Assembly (NCBI RefSeq): GCF_003627795.1
Contig: NZ_CP032688.1
Span: 124,001 to 188,000 of the forward strand
Direction: 5' to 3'
Source: Rhizobium sp. CCGE531
Lineage (GTDB): Bacteria > Pseudomonadota > Alphaproteobacteria > Rhizobiales > Rhizobiaceae
DNA: 64,000 bases
Shown here: positions 28,909 to 40,218 of the stretch, in pieces
How positions within the stretch are numbered: position 1 is the stretch's first letter
Layout of the letters: every line of letters starts with the position of its first letter
Translations under genes and position numbers: made by a program
Notes under the pieces: generated by a model
What the model was told of the DNA's origin: nothing
Database searches by the model: none
The model's input: the letters and a program-made list of their open reading frames with translations, nothing else

Positions 28909-29405
28909 TCAGCTCAGCAAAATTCTTTGGTCTGCATTGCGCACCAGCAGGGCGTAGATCAGCGTGAACAGCCGGCGGGCGGTATCGTTGTCAATGTTCA
29001 CTTTCGCTGACACCGGCTTTTCAGCAGTTCGGCGGCCTCGTTATGGACGCCGCGCCGGCCCATATCGATTGCCTCAAGGCGCTCAGGGCCAGGGTGGCGG
29101 ATGGCGTCGTAGTAGCTCTCGCAGATACGGGTGTAATCCTTCAGCAACCGGCGGAAGGGCGTCAGCGACAGGTAGTGACTGACAACATGCTCGCCCTGGT
29201 CGTCGGCGACATGTAGGGCCAGGCGCCCGTCGACCGCTTCGATCCTGAGGCGATAAGGTCCACCGTCGTGACCGACTGGAATGAATGTGTTGGATTCCAG
29301 GAGGTCGATGACCGCGAGCGCTTGCTCCCGCTCAATTCTCGCGTCCCGGCCACTAAAAGACCGGTCAAGCGATACGTCGCAGAGACGGTACTCGGCGGAG
29401 GCCAT
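28909..29405 (-). pseudogene. UPF0262 family protein, frameshifted near its end
   Basis: The first 130 residues read straight through and are typical of this alphaproteobacterial family: [40 protein letters not shown], then [20 protein letters not shown]. The frame then stops at 28998. The expected end, [20 protein letters not shown], continues in another frame to a stop at 28909, so one base is lost or gained near 29008. The function of the family is unknown. From recall it usually sits in a conserved housekeeping neighbourhood, so its position between glutamate dehydrogenase and thiolase genes is unusual. Confidence 0.8.
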
Positions 29406-29420
29406 GACCCTGCCCTCCCC

Positions 29421-31297
<1,877 letters not shown>

Positions 31298-31314
31298 GTG
31301 TTTTCCCCCTGCCC

Positions 31315-32015
31315 TCAAGCCGCCGCACGAGTGGTGCGCTGTTCGATGCGCTTCTCGTGCTGACCCTGGATCAGGCGATGCACATAGATCCCGGCCGTGG
31401 ATGTGGGGGATCGGGATCGAGGCTGCCGACCGCACGATTTTCCTCGACTTCGGCGACGCAGATCTTGCCGCAGGTCGCGGCCGGCGGATTGAAGTTGCGG
31501 GCCGTCTTGCGGAAGACGAGATTGCCCGAGGTATCCGCCTTCCAGGCCTTGACGATCGACAGGTCGGCGACGATGCCGGTCTCGAGAACGAAGACCTCTC
31601 CGTCAAAGAACTTGAGTTCTTTTCCTTCGCAACGACAGTGCCGATGCCGGTCTTGGTGTAGAAGCCGGCGATACCGGCCGCCGCCGGCGCGCATGCGCTC
31701 GGCAAGCGTTTCCTTGCGGATTGAACTCGAGCTCGAGTTCACCGCTCAGATATTGCCGCATGAACTTGGCGTTCTCGCCGACATAGGACGAGATCATCTT
31801 TTTGATCTGCTTGGTCTTCAGAAGCACACCAAGGCCGAAATCATCGACACGCAATTGTTCGAAGCGATCGTCAGCTCCTTGGTGCCAGCTTTGCGGATCG
31901 CGTCGATCAGCAGTTCCGGAATGCCGCAAAGGCCAAAGCCACCCGCTGCAATGAACATGCCGTCGAACAGCAGGCCCTCTAGCGCCGACGTCGGATTGTC
32001 GAAGATTTTGTTCAT
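31315..32015 (-). pseudogene. scoA: Succinyl-CoA:3-ketoacid CoA-transferase subunit A, frameshifted
   Basis: [20 protein letters not shown] and [20 protein letters not shown] mark the N-terminus of subunit A, with the glycine-rich CoA-binding loop. Further conserved pieces in other frames are [40 protein letters not shown] and [20 protein letters not shown], and the C-terminus [19 protein letters not shown] ends at 31315. At least five single-base shifts are needed (near 31853, 31715, 31685, 31622 and 31400), the highest density in the window. It leads the scoA-scoB-phaA set. Confidence 0.83.
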
Positions 32016-32119
32016 TCTCCCCCCGCTAGGTTCGTCTGTTGCGGCGCCGAGGCGCCGCCTTGATTCATTCACTTGGGTTTCAAAGTCCGGCAGCGGTATC
32101 AAACGGCTGCTAGGTCTCT

Positions 32120-33529
32120 TCACCCACGGTTGATGCAAACGACCTTCGGCTGAGTCATCTCTTCATAGGCGAAGTGCACGCCTTCTCGTCCCATGCTGCC
32201 ATACTTGGAGCCGCCGAAAGGCATGGCGTCGAAGCGGTAGTCCGAGCTATCGTTGATCATCACCCCGCCCGCCTCGATCCGGTTTGCCGCATCGAGTGCG
32301 ACATTGAGGTTATTGGTGAAGATGCCGGCATGGAGGCTGTAGTCAGGATCGTTGGCCAGTTCGATCGCATCATCTAGCGTCTCGAACGGTGCAAGCATGA
32401 CGACCGGCGCAAACACTTCCTCGTGCCACAGGCGGCAGGTCACCGGTGTGCCCTCCAGCACCGTCGGGTGATAGAGCGATCCCTCGCGCTTGTGACCGCA
32501 GAGCAGCTTTGCCCCGGCGACAATGGCGTCGTTGACGGCTGCTTCGGTGCGTTCGGCCACCTCCTTCGAGATCATTGGCCCGACATCCGTGTCCTCTCGC
32601 AGCGGATCGCCGGCAGTGAGTTTCTTCGTTGCTGCAACAAAGGCATCGCGAAAACGCTCATAAAGCTCCGCCTGCACAAGAATGCGCTGGGCACCGATAC
32701 AGTTCTGCCCCGCCGCCCAAAAGGCGCCAGAGACGCAGCCTTCAACCGCTTTGTCAAAGTCGCAGTCGTTCATGACGATGACCGGAGCATTGCCGCCAAG
32801 CTCCATCGCGAGTTTCTTGAGGCCGGCTTTGCGGCTGATCGCTTCTCCCGTGGCAAACCCGCCGGTAAACGACACCATGCGCACATCCCGCGCAGAGACC
32901 AGGGCCGTGACGATTTCTTGATCACCGTGAACGACGGTAATGATCTCCGGTGGCAGGCCCGCTTCCACCAAAGCGTCGACAAGGTTGATCGAGGAAAACG
33001 GCGTCAAGTTCGACGGCTTCAGCAGCACGGCGTTGCCGGCGGCAATCGCCGGGCCAAGTTTGTGCGCAACCAGGTTCAGCGGATCGTTGTAGGGGGTAAT
33101 CGCGGTGATGATGCCGAGCGGCTCGCGGGTGAACCAGCCCTGGCGCTGTTCCGAGCCGACATAGGCATCAAACGGCACGATCTCGCCGGCATTGCGCCTT
33201 GCCTCTTCGGCAGAAAGTTTTAGCGTGTTGACGCAGCGAAGCACTTCCTTGCGCGCCTGAATAATCGTCTTTCCGGCCTCGCGCACGATGGTTTCGGCAA
33301 ACGCTTCACGGCGGCTCTCGATGATCCGCGCAGCGCCTTCGAGGATGCTGGCGCGCTTGTGTCTCGGCAACTTGCTGGAGAGCGCCGCGCCGCGATGGGC
33401 GCGGGCGAGCAGTTCGGCGATTTCGCCTGCAGCGGTGGCCTCAACCGTCCCCAGCACAGACCCGTCATAGGGGCTATGAACGGTGATAGGCGCCAAGCTG
33501 GTGGTGATATGAAGTTTGGCAGCGGTCAT
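32120..33529 (-). CDS. NAD(P)-dependent aldehyde dehydrogenase
   Basis: The protein has 469 residues and is intact. The ATG at 33529 has AAGGAAG upstream. The ALDH superfamily motifs are [36 protein letters not shown], the base glutamate in [13 protein letters not shown] and the nucleophile in [29 protein letters not shown] ends (here [18 protein letters not shown]) complete the fold. The closest recalled relatives are rhizobial semialdehyde and phosphonoacetaldehyde dehydrogenases. With an aminotransferase gene directly upstream, it probably oxidises the aldehyde that enzyme makes. Sulfoacetaldehyde from Tpa is another possible substrate, but this is speculation. Confidence 0.88.
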   Translation of the reverse strand: MTAAKLHITTSLAPITVHSPYDGSVLGTVEATAAGEIAELLARAHRGAALSSKLPRHKRASILEGAARIIESRREAFAETIVREAGKTIIQARKEVLRCVNTLKLSAEEARRNAGEIVPFDAYVGSEQRQGWFTREPLGIITAITPYNDPLNLVAHKLGPAIAAGNAVLLKPSNLTPFSSINLVDALVEAGLPPEIITVVHGDQEIVTALVSARDVRMVSFTGGFATGEAISRKAGLKKLAMELGGNAPVIVMNDCDFDKAVEGCVSGAFWAAGQNCIGAQRILVQAELYERFRDAFVAATKKLTAGDPLREDTDVGPMISKEVAERTEAAVNDAIVAGAKLLCGHKREGSLYHPTVLEGTPVTCRLWHEEVFAPVVMLAPFETLDDAIELANDPDYSLHAGIFTNNLNVALDAANRIEAGGVMINDSSDYRFDAMPFGGSKYGSMGREGVHFAYEEMTQPKVVCINRG

Positions 33530-33670
33530 AAGCCGGCTTCCTTTTGCGTGATGATGCGCCATTCTGTGCGACGGTTGAGTTTATCGGTCAGGGCAAGGAG
33601 AATTCCCTGCCCTGCTCTCAATTTGATCGATGTGTTTTGCTAGCGGTCGGAGCTCGCCGACCGCCTTCCG

Positions 33671-35074
33671 TCAGATCTTCTGACCGTCGCGGACGAGGTC
33701 GTCCATCACGGAGCGCACGGCCTTTTCGGCAATGGAGACGATTTCGTCGATCTCCGCCTTGGTCGTGACGAGCGGCGGCGCAAAGCCAAGGATGTCGCCA
33801 TGCGGCATGGCGCGGGCAATGAGGCCGCGATCGCGAGCAGCTTTGGAGAGGCGGGCACCGACCTTCAGCGACGGATCGAAGCGCTTCTTGTTCTCACGAT
33901 CGCCAACAAACTCGATGGCGCCCATCAGACCAACACCGCGCACTTCACCGACGATCGGCAGCTGTGCGAACTTCTCCTTGAGCTGCGCCTGGAAGTAGCC
34001 GCCAACTTCGCGGGCGTTGCCAGGCAGGTCTTCCTTCTCGACGATATCGAGCACAGCGTTCGCTGCTGCCGCACCAATCGGGTGGCCGGAATAGGTGTAG
34101 CCGTGCGAGAAGGCGCCGACCCTGTCGGCCCCTTCTTCCATGACCTTGTAAACCTTCTCACCGACGATCGACGCCGAAAGCGGGAAGTAGGCCGAGGTCA
34201 GACCCTTGGCGACCGTGATCAGGTCCGGTTCGATGCCATAATGCTGTGAGCCGAACATCGAGCCGGTGCGGCCGAAACCGGTGATCACTTCGTCAGCGAT
34301 CAAAAGGACGTCGTGTTTCTTGAGCACGGCCTGGATCGCTTCCCAATAGCCTTCCGGCGGTGGTGTGATGCCGCCGGTGCCGAGAACCGGTTCGGCGATG
34401 AATGCGCCGACATTGTCGGGGCCGAGCGTCTCGATCATCTCGTCGAGTTCGGCAGCACGACGGGCGGAGAATTCGCGTTCGGTCTCGCCCGGGTTGGCAC
34501 CCCAATAGTGGTGCGGAACACCGGTATGGTCGATCTGCGGCAACGGCAGATCCATGTGGTCGTGATAGAAGCTCATGCCGGTCATCGAGCCGGACACCAC
34601 GCTGCAGCCATGATAGCCGCGTTCACGCGAGATGATCTTCTTCTTCGTCGGCTTGCCACGCAGATTGTTGTAGTACCAGACAAGCTTGGCTTGGGTCTCG
34701 TTGGCGTCCGAGCCCGACATGCCGTAGAACACTTTGCTCATCTTGCCGGGAGCCATCTTCACCAGGCGATCGGAGAGGATCGCAAGCTCATCGGTCGTGT
34801 GGGCAGCATAGGAGTGGTAGTAAGCGAGACGGTAGGCCTGGCGCGAGATCGCCTCGGCGACCTCGGTGCGGCCGTAACCGACATTGACGCAGTAGAGGCC
34901 GGCAAAACCGTCGATCAACTGGTTCCCATGCGCATCCTGGATGCGGATGCCCTTCCCCGTTTCCACGATCGTCGGTTCGCCGAGCTTGCCGCTCGCAAAG
35001 TCCTTCAACTGCGTGAAGGGATGCAGGACCGAGTTCCGATCTTTCTCAGCGATGTCTTTGATGTTGATGGTCAT
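33671..35074 (-). CDS. Class III omega-amino acid/diamine:pyruvate aminotransferase
   Basis: The protein has 467 residues. The start is taken at MTINIKDIAEKDRNSV because a GGAAGGGA site precedes it. PLP-fold motifs are VFYGMSGSDANETQAKLVWY, RERGYHGCSVVSGSMTGM, LLIADEVITGFGRTGSMFGS and LITVAKGLTSAYFPLSAS, which contains the lysine. LHPFTQLKDFASGKLGEPT and CVNVGYGRTEVAEAISRQAY match the SpuC/putrescine- and GABA:pyruvate branch. It would convert an omega-amine to an aldehyde, giving alanine, which the dad operon could then degrade. An aldehyde dehydrogenase gene follows ~140 bases downstream on the same strand. Confidence 0.88.
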   Translation of the reverse strand: MTINIKDIAEKDRNSVLHPFTQLKDFASGKLGEPTIVETGKGIRIQDAHGNQLIDGFAGLYCVNVGYGRTEVAEAISRQAYRLAYYHSYAAHTTDELAILSDRLVKMAPGKMSKVFYGMSGSDANETQAKLVWYYNNLRGKPTKKKIISRERGYHGCSVVSGSMTGMSFYHDHMDLPLPQIDHTGVPHHYWGANPGETEREFSARRAAELDEMIETLGPDNVGAFIAEPVLGTGGITPPPEGYWEAIQAVLKKHDVLLIADEVITGFGRTGSMFGSQHYGIEPDLITVAKGLTSAYFPLSASIVGEKVYKVMEEGADRVGAFSHGYTYSGHPIGAAAANAVLDIVEKEDLPGNAREVGGYFQAQLKEKFAQLPIVGEVRGVGLMGAIEFVGDRENKKRFDPSLKVGARLSKAARDRGLIARAMPHGDILGFAPPLVTTKAEIDEIVSIAEKAVRSVMDDLVRDGQKI

Positions 35075-35524
35075 ATTAATCCCTTCCACCGCCTCATCTA
35101 GGCTGCGAATTTTTTATCTGTGAACTGGGGCAGATCGAGCAGGAACTGCAAGTCCTCGATTCGCCTGCCTAACCCGATCCAACGATTCTGACTCCAAGTC
35201 CGAGCAAGATTGCACCGCTTCTATCTTGCATGACGCAGTGTTCCTGCAATCTTCGTCGCATTGCGCAGGATTACGCTATCGGTCGGTTTTGCTGATTTGA
35301 GCCGTGCGGCCGGCTCATTGGTTTCAATCGACCGCGGAGACATAGGTTCAAGGTCGAGTGGCGAAGACAGCCTCGCGCCAAACGAGGCCTCAGAGACGCG
35401 TTAGATGCTCAGCTGTTCAACACCCGGTCGACAGCGATGACATTACAGCCGTTCGCGCGAAGGAAGATCGGCGTGCCTTCGCCACCTCTGCCTCGAACTC
35501 TGTCCATCCCAGCGTTCATCGTGA
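35075..35524. other. Gap upstream of the aminotransferase gene
   Basis: No intact gene. Its right part may hold eroded sequence of the ABC ATPase fragment that follows, because an in-frame stop (35522-35524) directly precedes conserved residues. Confidence 0.4.
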
Positions 35525-35803
35525 GCTCCGCGAGGTTATCCGCATCAGCTTCCAGGCGGCCAGAGGCAGCGTGTCTCGATTGCTCGCGCTCTACTTTTGC
35601 GTCCGAGGCTGCTGCTTCTGGACGAGCCGACCTCCGCCTTGGATGTCACTGTCCAAGCCGATATCCTCACGCTTATTGAAAACCTTCAACGCGACTTGGG
35701 CTTTACATGCCTGCTGACGTCGCACAATCCTGCGGTCGTGGCCCGGCTCTGCGCCAGAATTCAGACCTATGAAAATGGCCGCATCATCGATGATGAGGCT
35801 TAG
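35525..35803 (+). pseudogene. Remnant of a peptide/nickel-type ABC transporter ATPase
   Basis: The last ~92 residues of an OppD/DppD/GsiA-type ATPase remain: RGYPHQLPGGQRQRVSIARA with the signature motif, [20 protein letters not shown] with Walker B and D-loop, then TCLLTSHNPAVVARLCARI with the switch histidine, ending in a stop at 35801. Walker A and everything before it are missing, and the frame is closed upstream by TGA at 35522. No transporter genes lie nearby. It is a fragment without likely function. Confidence 0.8.
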
Positions 35804-36060
35804 CGCTCGTCTCGCGAATTCTGTGCGACGAGCCTGCCACTGATTGCTGAAACCGAAGGTCTTTGTCCACGATATTATAGGCTTAAGAGAGGTAGTCCTG
35901 CTTCGCGGTTACCAGTGGTCAATTTCCACTGCGGGCAGGCCAGACCGTGCTTAATGCCGAGTTCCTGCGTCAAAGGACCTGATAATGCCGGAATTCGTAT
36001 CAGGGTTGCGGATAATCTGCTGCGTCACCGGGTCGATGCGAAGCCTCAGAGTCACTCAAA

Positions 36061-37704
36061 ATGCAGATCGAAGACATTTCCGTGCGCGGGCCGACCACGC
36101 TTGATCCGCTGCGCAATAGAGCATTCCGTTCGATCTGGACGTCCACGCAAGTGGCCAACCTGGGGTGGCTGGTGCAGACGGTCGCGATCAGTTGGCTGAT
36201 GGCAACGATCACGGCATCCGATCTGATGGTAGCGCTGGTGCAGGCGTCGACAACACTGCCGGCCTTCATACTCTCCATCATTGCCGGAGCCATTGCAGAC
36301 ACCTACAGCCGCCGATTGGTGATGATCACCGGGCTGTCACTGATCGCGCTGGCCACCATCGTGCTGGCCGTTGCCGCCGGTTTCGGCTTCGTCAGTCCCT
36401 GGTTCATCCTTGGGCTGGGCTTTTTGGCAGGCTGCGGATTTGCGCTGAATGACCCCGCCTGGCATGCCTCCGTGGGCGATATCCTCGACAAGCGAGATAT
36501 TCCGGCCGCGGTGACGCTTATGTCGGTCGGATACAACATGACGCGTAGCGTCGGACCGGCTCTGGGCGGAGCCATTCTCGCATTCCTCGGTCCGTTGGCG
36601 GCCTTTCTTTTTGCCGCCTGCAGCAACTTAGCGCCTCTCGGCGCGGTGTTGCGCAACACGTGGCATGTCCGATCGTCTCCGCTGCCGGGGGAGCGAATTT
36701 CGACAGCCATCCATGATGGGATGCGGTTCACTGCACTCTCCTCCGACATTCGGGCGGCGATCATACGTGCCACCCTCTTCGGACTTGCCGCCATTGCCAT
36801 ACTTGCCCTTCTGCCGCTTGTCGCCCGCGATCGTTTGGCCGGCGGACCGATCATTTACGGCATAATGTTTGCTGGTTTCGGAACTGGCGCCTGCATCGCC
36901 GGACTGAACAACCGGCTCTTAAGGAGATTGATTCCTCAGGAGTGGCTGATGGCAATCGCTTCGATCGTATGTGCGGTATGTTGCATCTCGCTTGCCCTCA
37001 CCTCCTCGGTTCCTGTGGCGACGCTTGCACTTGCCATCGGCGGCGCCGGCTGGGTCATCACCTGGACCGGGTTCGACGTCTGGGTGCAATTGGCTAGCCC
37101 ACGCTGGGTCGTCGGTCGCACGCTCTCCATCTACTATGCATTCCTCTCGGGCGGCATGGCAGCCGGCAGCTGGATATGGGGCACCGTCGCCCAGTCGTAT
37201 TCGCTCGCTTCCTCTCTCGAATTTGCCACGGCGGCCCTCTTGCTCGTCGCAGCTTCGGGGTTCGTCCTGCCGGTGCAGCTTTCGGCGGAGGGAGACCAGC
37301 AGGGTTCGGTGTATCCGGCGCCAGCGGTGGCGCTCGATCTGAAGCCCCGGAGCGGCCCGATTGCAGCGAGGACGGAATATTCGATAGACGAAAGCGACCT
37401 GGACATCTTCCTCGATCACATGCGCACTCGCAGATACGCCCTGGGGCGCGCAGGCGCGCGCGACTGGACACTTCAGCGGAACCTTCGAAAACCTTCCCGT
37501 TGGACAGAAACGTTCCGCACGCCGACCTGGATGGATTTCCTGCGTTTGCATCACCGGCTCTCTCCCTCGGATCAGGACGTCGTCAAGCATCTCGTCGCTT
37601 TGCATAGGGGTGACACGCCTCCTGAAACCGATCTCGTGATTGAGCGCACGACAGACGCGCGGCGGACGCGGGCCCAACCGGTCGCCCGCGTTTCGCGTCC
37701 GTGA
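36061..37704 (+). CDS. MFS exporter with cytosolic C-terminal domain (MFS_3/EntS-like), copy 1
   Basis: The protein has 547 residues. About 12 membrane helices span residues 20-410, starting with FRSIWTSTQVANLGWLVQTV. The MFS loop-2-3 signature is AGAIADTYSRRLVMITG. From residue 424 a soluble domain of 124 residues begins with ALDLKPRSGPI and contains GARDWTLQRNL and TFRTPTWMDFLRLHHRL. It resembles a small alpha/beta (ABM-like) module found behind some DUF894 transporters. The family includes enterobactin and drug exporters. A paralogue follows directly. No good ribosome-binding site precedes the ATG. Confidence 0.87.
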   Translation: MQIEDISVRGPTTLDPLRNRAFRSIWTSTQVANLGWLVQTVAISWLMATITASDLMVALVQASTTLPAFILSIIAGAIADTYSRRLVMITGLSLIALATIVLAVAAGFGFVSPWFILGLGFLAGCGFALNDPAWHASVGDILDKRDIPAAVTLMSVGYNMTRSVGPALGGAILAFLGPLAAFLFAACSNLAPLGAVLRNTWHVRSSPLPGERISTAIHDGMRFTALSSDIRAAIIRATLFGLAAIAILALLPLVARDRLAGGPIIYGIMFAGFGTGACIAGLNNRLLRRLIPQEWLMAIASIVCAVCCISLALTSSVPVATLALAIGGAGWVITWTGFDVWVQLASPRWVVGRTLSIYYAFLSGGMAAGSWIWGTVAQSYSLASSLEFATAALLLVAASGFVLPVQLSAEGDQQGSVYPAPAVALDLKPRSGPIAARTEYSIDESDLDIFLDHMRTRRYALGRAGARDWTLQRNLRKPSRWTETFRTPTWMDFLRLHHRLSPSDQDVVKHLVALHRGDTPPETDLVIERTTDARRTRAQPVARVSRP

Positions 37705-38072
37705 GGTAACTTTGCGATGAGACCATCTATCGAACAGCGGCAACGATCCCGTAACTGCGTCGGCGAGGAACGAAGCCAGACTGCGGAGAATAGCCGCAAG
37801 CCCAACACAGCTCCTGGCCTGCAACTGGCATCAACCCCTGCCAGCCAGGTTCACTTGGCTGTCGTCGATCCCTGCTCGACGACAGCCGCTTTTTCCTCCA
37901 TTTTCGATTCTGGTCTTGCCGCTGCCCGCCGAAGCGCGACGTGCGACCCTTTGCTTAAAGCCTCAAGCGCCCAGGCGAACGGCATAACCCGAACGGAAAC
38001 CGCTTCCGCACGGCGTCGAATGACGCCCGTAAAAACGTCTGAGAATGCATCGCCCGAAAGAGACTGAATGAC
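37705..38072. other. Spacer between the two MFS genes
   Basis: 368 bases. A frame on the plus strand spans most of it, but composition, lack of motifs and absence of a ribosome-binding site argue against a gene. Confidence 0.4.
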
Positions 38073-39710
38073 ATGCCTTCACATGAAGAGACAGCATCCG
38101 TAGGGCTATTGGCGCCGCTCAAGAATTCGACGTTCCGGTCCATCTTCTTCGCATCACAGCTGTCGAGCCTTGGCTGGTTGATGCAGACGGTTGCGCTGAG
38201 TTGGCTCATGGCGACTGTTTCCACCTCCGATGTTATGGTCGCCCTGGTCCAGGCGTCGTCCACTTTGCCCGCCTTCTTTCTTGCGATCTTCGTTGGGGCG
38301 ATTGCCGACAACTATAGCCGGCGCATGGTCATGATTGTCGGTCGAAGCCTGATGATGGCGGCCTCGGCGATGCTGACGATCCTGATGGCCTTCGGCATCA
38401 CAGATCCATGGTTGATCCTTGCGTTCAGTTTCCTCGACGGCTGCGGTATCGCACTCAGCGACCCTGCCTGGCGTGCTTCGCTCGGCGACATGCTGGAGCG
38501 CCGCCATCTTCCGTCGGCCGTGACACTTCTTAATGTCGGGTTCAATACGGTCCGTAGCGTCGGTCCCGCGCTTGGCGGCATCATCGTTGCAGTGTTCGGG
38601 CCGCTCGTCACCTTCGCGCTGACCACCCTCGGCTTCGTCGCGCCCCTCACCGCTCTTTGGCGCAACAAGTGGACCGTGAAAACCTCGCCACTCCCTCGTG
38701 AAGCGCTCATGACGTCGATCTATGATGGTCTGCGCTTTACGGCGATTTCCTCCGAGATCAAGGCGACTATCGTTCGGGGGACGTTGTTCGGGTTGACGGG
38801 CACCTCAATGCTGGCGCTTCTGCCGCTGGTTGCAAGGGACCTCCTGAAGGGCGGTCCGATCGACTACGGCATTCTCATGGGCGGCTTCGGCGCCGGTGCG
38901 CTGATCGCGGGACTGGCGAACCCGTCGCTTCGACGCGCTGTTACGCAGGAAGTGCTGATCGTGCTGGCCTGCGTCGCGTGCGCGATCTGCGCGATTTCAC
39001 TTGCCCTGACGTCTTCGCTCATTATCGCAACCCTGTGCCTGACCTTCGGTGGCGCAGGCTGGGTGACCGGATGGTCGGGCTTCGGCGTCAATGTACAGTT
39101 GGCAAGCCCGCGCTGGGTCGTCGGCCGCACCATTTCCGTCTACAGCGCCTTTACCTATGGGGGTATCGCCGGTGGTAGTTGGCTGTGGGGAATTATCGCC
39201 GAAAATCATTCCCTCTCCCTGTCCCTCGCCTGCTCGGCGGCGGCGTCGCTGGTGGTCGCGGTTCTTGGGCTGAAGCTGCCGATCAGCAACCGCGTCGAGT
39301 CTGAACACGAGGCCTTGGGAGTCTTCGACGCGCCGGTGCCTGCACTCGATTTGAAGCCACGAAGCGGCCCGATCCTTGTGACGATTGAATACGCAGTTGC
39401 TGAAGAGAACGCCGTCCGGTTTCTCGAAATCATGCGGCAGCGTCGCGATGTGCAAAGCCGCGTCGGCGCGCGTCAGTGGACGCTCACCCGCGATGTCCAA
39501 CAGCCCTCCCGGTGGCTCGAGACGTTCCGGACCCCGACATGGACGGATTTCCACCGCCTTCATCATCGCCTCACGGAAGCAGACAAGGACCTGGACGACG
39601 AGCTCAAGGCGTTGAGCAGCGCATCTGACATGCCTCGGACGACGATTCTGGTGGAGCGCCCAACGGCTGCGCGCAAGGCCACGCCAGTGCCGTACGTTTC
39701 ACAAAAATAA
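38073..39710 (+). CDS. MFS exporter with cytosolic C-terminal domain (MFS_3/EntS-like), copy 2
   Basis: The protein has 545 residues and is a close paralogue of the preceding gene over its whole length. It starts FRSIFFASQLSSLGWLMQTV, has the signature VGAIADNYSRRMVMIVG, and carries the same ALDLKPRSGPI-initiated soluble C-terminal domain with GARQWTLTRDV and TFRTPTWTDFHRLHHRL. The two share domain order, spacing and many identical residues but are clearly diverged, so the duplication is old. They may form a heterodimer or export related compounds. The substrate is unknown. Confidence 0.88.
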   Translation: MPSHEETASVGLLAPLKNSTFRSIFFASQLSSLGWLMQTVALSWLMATVSTSDVMVALVQASSTLPAFFLAIFVGAIADNYSRRMVMIVGRSLMMAASAMLTILMAFGITDPWLILAFSFLDGCGIALSDPAWRASLGDMLERRHLPSAVTLLNVGFNTVRSVGPALGGIIVAVFGPLVTFALTTLGFVAPLTALWRNKWTVKTSPLPREALMTSIYDGLRFTAISSEIKATIVRGTLFGLTGTSMLALLPLVARDLLKGGPIDYGILMGGFGAGALIAGLANPSLRRAVTQEVLIVLACVACAICAISLALTSSLIIATLCLTFGGAGWVTGWSGFGVNVQLASPRWVVGRTISVYSAFTYGGIAGGSWLWGIIAENHSLSLSLACSAAASLVVAVLGLKLPISNRVESEHEALGVFDAPVPALDLKPRSGPILVTIEYAVAEENAVRFLEIMRQRRDVQSRVGARQWTLTRDVQQPSRWLETFRTPTWTDFHRLHHRLTEADKDLDDELKALSSASDMPRTTILVERPTAARKATPVPYVSQK

Positions 39711-39811
39711 GGTCGGTCACACCGAAGCGTGTTCGGCTCTGGACACGAGAGGAGACGGAATGATGGAAGCGAGTAACGGCCTGATGCGAGGGACGGTGGC
39801 GAGGCGGCCTC

Positions 39812-40054
39812 GTGGCGCCGCATAGCCAATTCAAAACGCTTGGAGAAGTTGTGGCGAACGCTTTGCCCCTTTGCCCGCTGCAGATGAACGCCCTGCGGTG
39901 GCTGAAACAGGACAGATCACTTGAAGAAATCGCCCGGATCCAGGACAGAAGCGTTGTGGAGATCGAGCGGTGCCTGGAAGAAGCTTTGGTGTTGCTTGGC
40001 GTCGACTCGATTGAGGAGGCCGTTCGCAAGATAAGATCGGATCGCTTCCAGTGA
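39812..40054 (+). CDS. Small HTH protein resembling a LuxR C-terminal domain
   Basis: The protein has 80 residues and a GTG start. CPLQMNALRWLKQDRSLEEI, then ARIQDRSVVEIERCLEEALV and LLGVDSIEEAVRKI follow the helix pattern of LuxR/FixJ DNA-binding domains, including the final 'LGv.s..eAV.ka'. There is no receiver or ligand domain. It lies 100 bases downstream of the second exporter gene on the same strand and could control it. A weak ribosome-binding site makes the exact start uncertain. Confidence 0.55.
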   Translation: MAPHSQFKTLGEVVANALPLCPLQMNALRWLKQDRSLEEIARIQDRSVVEIERCLEEALVLLGVDSIEEAVRKIRSDRFQ

Positions 40055-40218
40055 GGCCGATAAACGGAACGCGTTTAAGTCTAGAGGCAAACCCGAGTTG
40101 GCCTCAAATCTTATATGAAAACCACAATCGAAATCGAAAATGGCGCGGACGGGCTTGCATTTGTCGTGTTTAGGCGATGTTAGTGGCTCGGATTTTTTGA
40201 AGAGGAGCGGAGAATAGA

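Noticed and set aside
37717-38067. A 116-codon frame between the two exporter genes
   Set aside because: Low-complexity Ser/Thr/Arg-rich composition, no ribosome-binding site and no motif.
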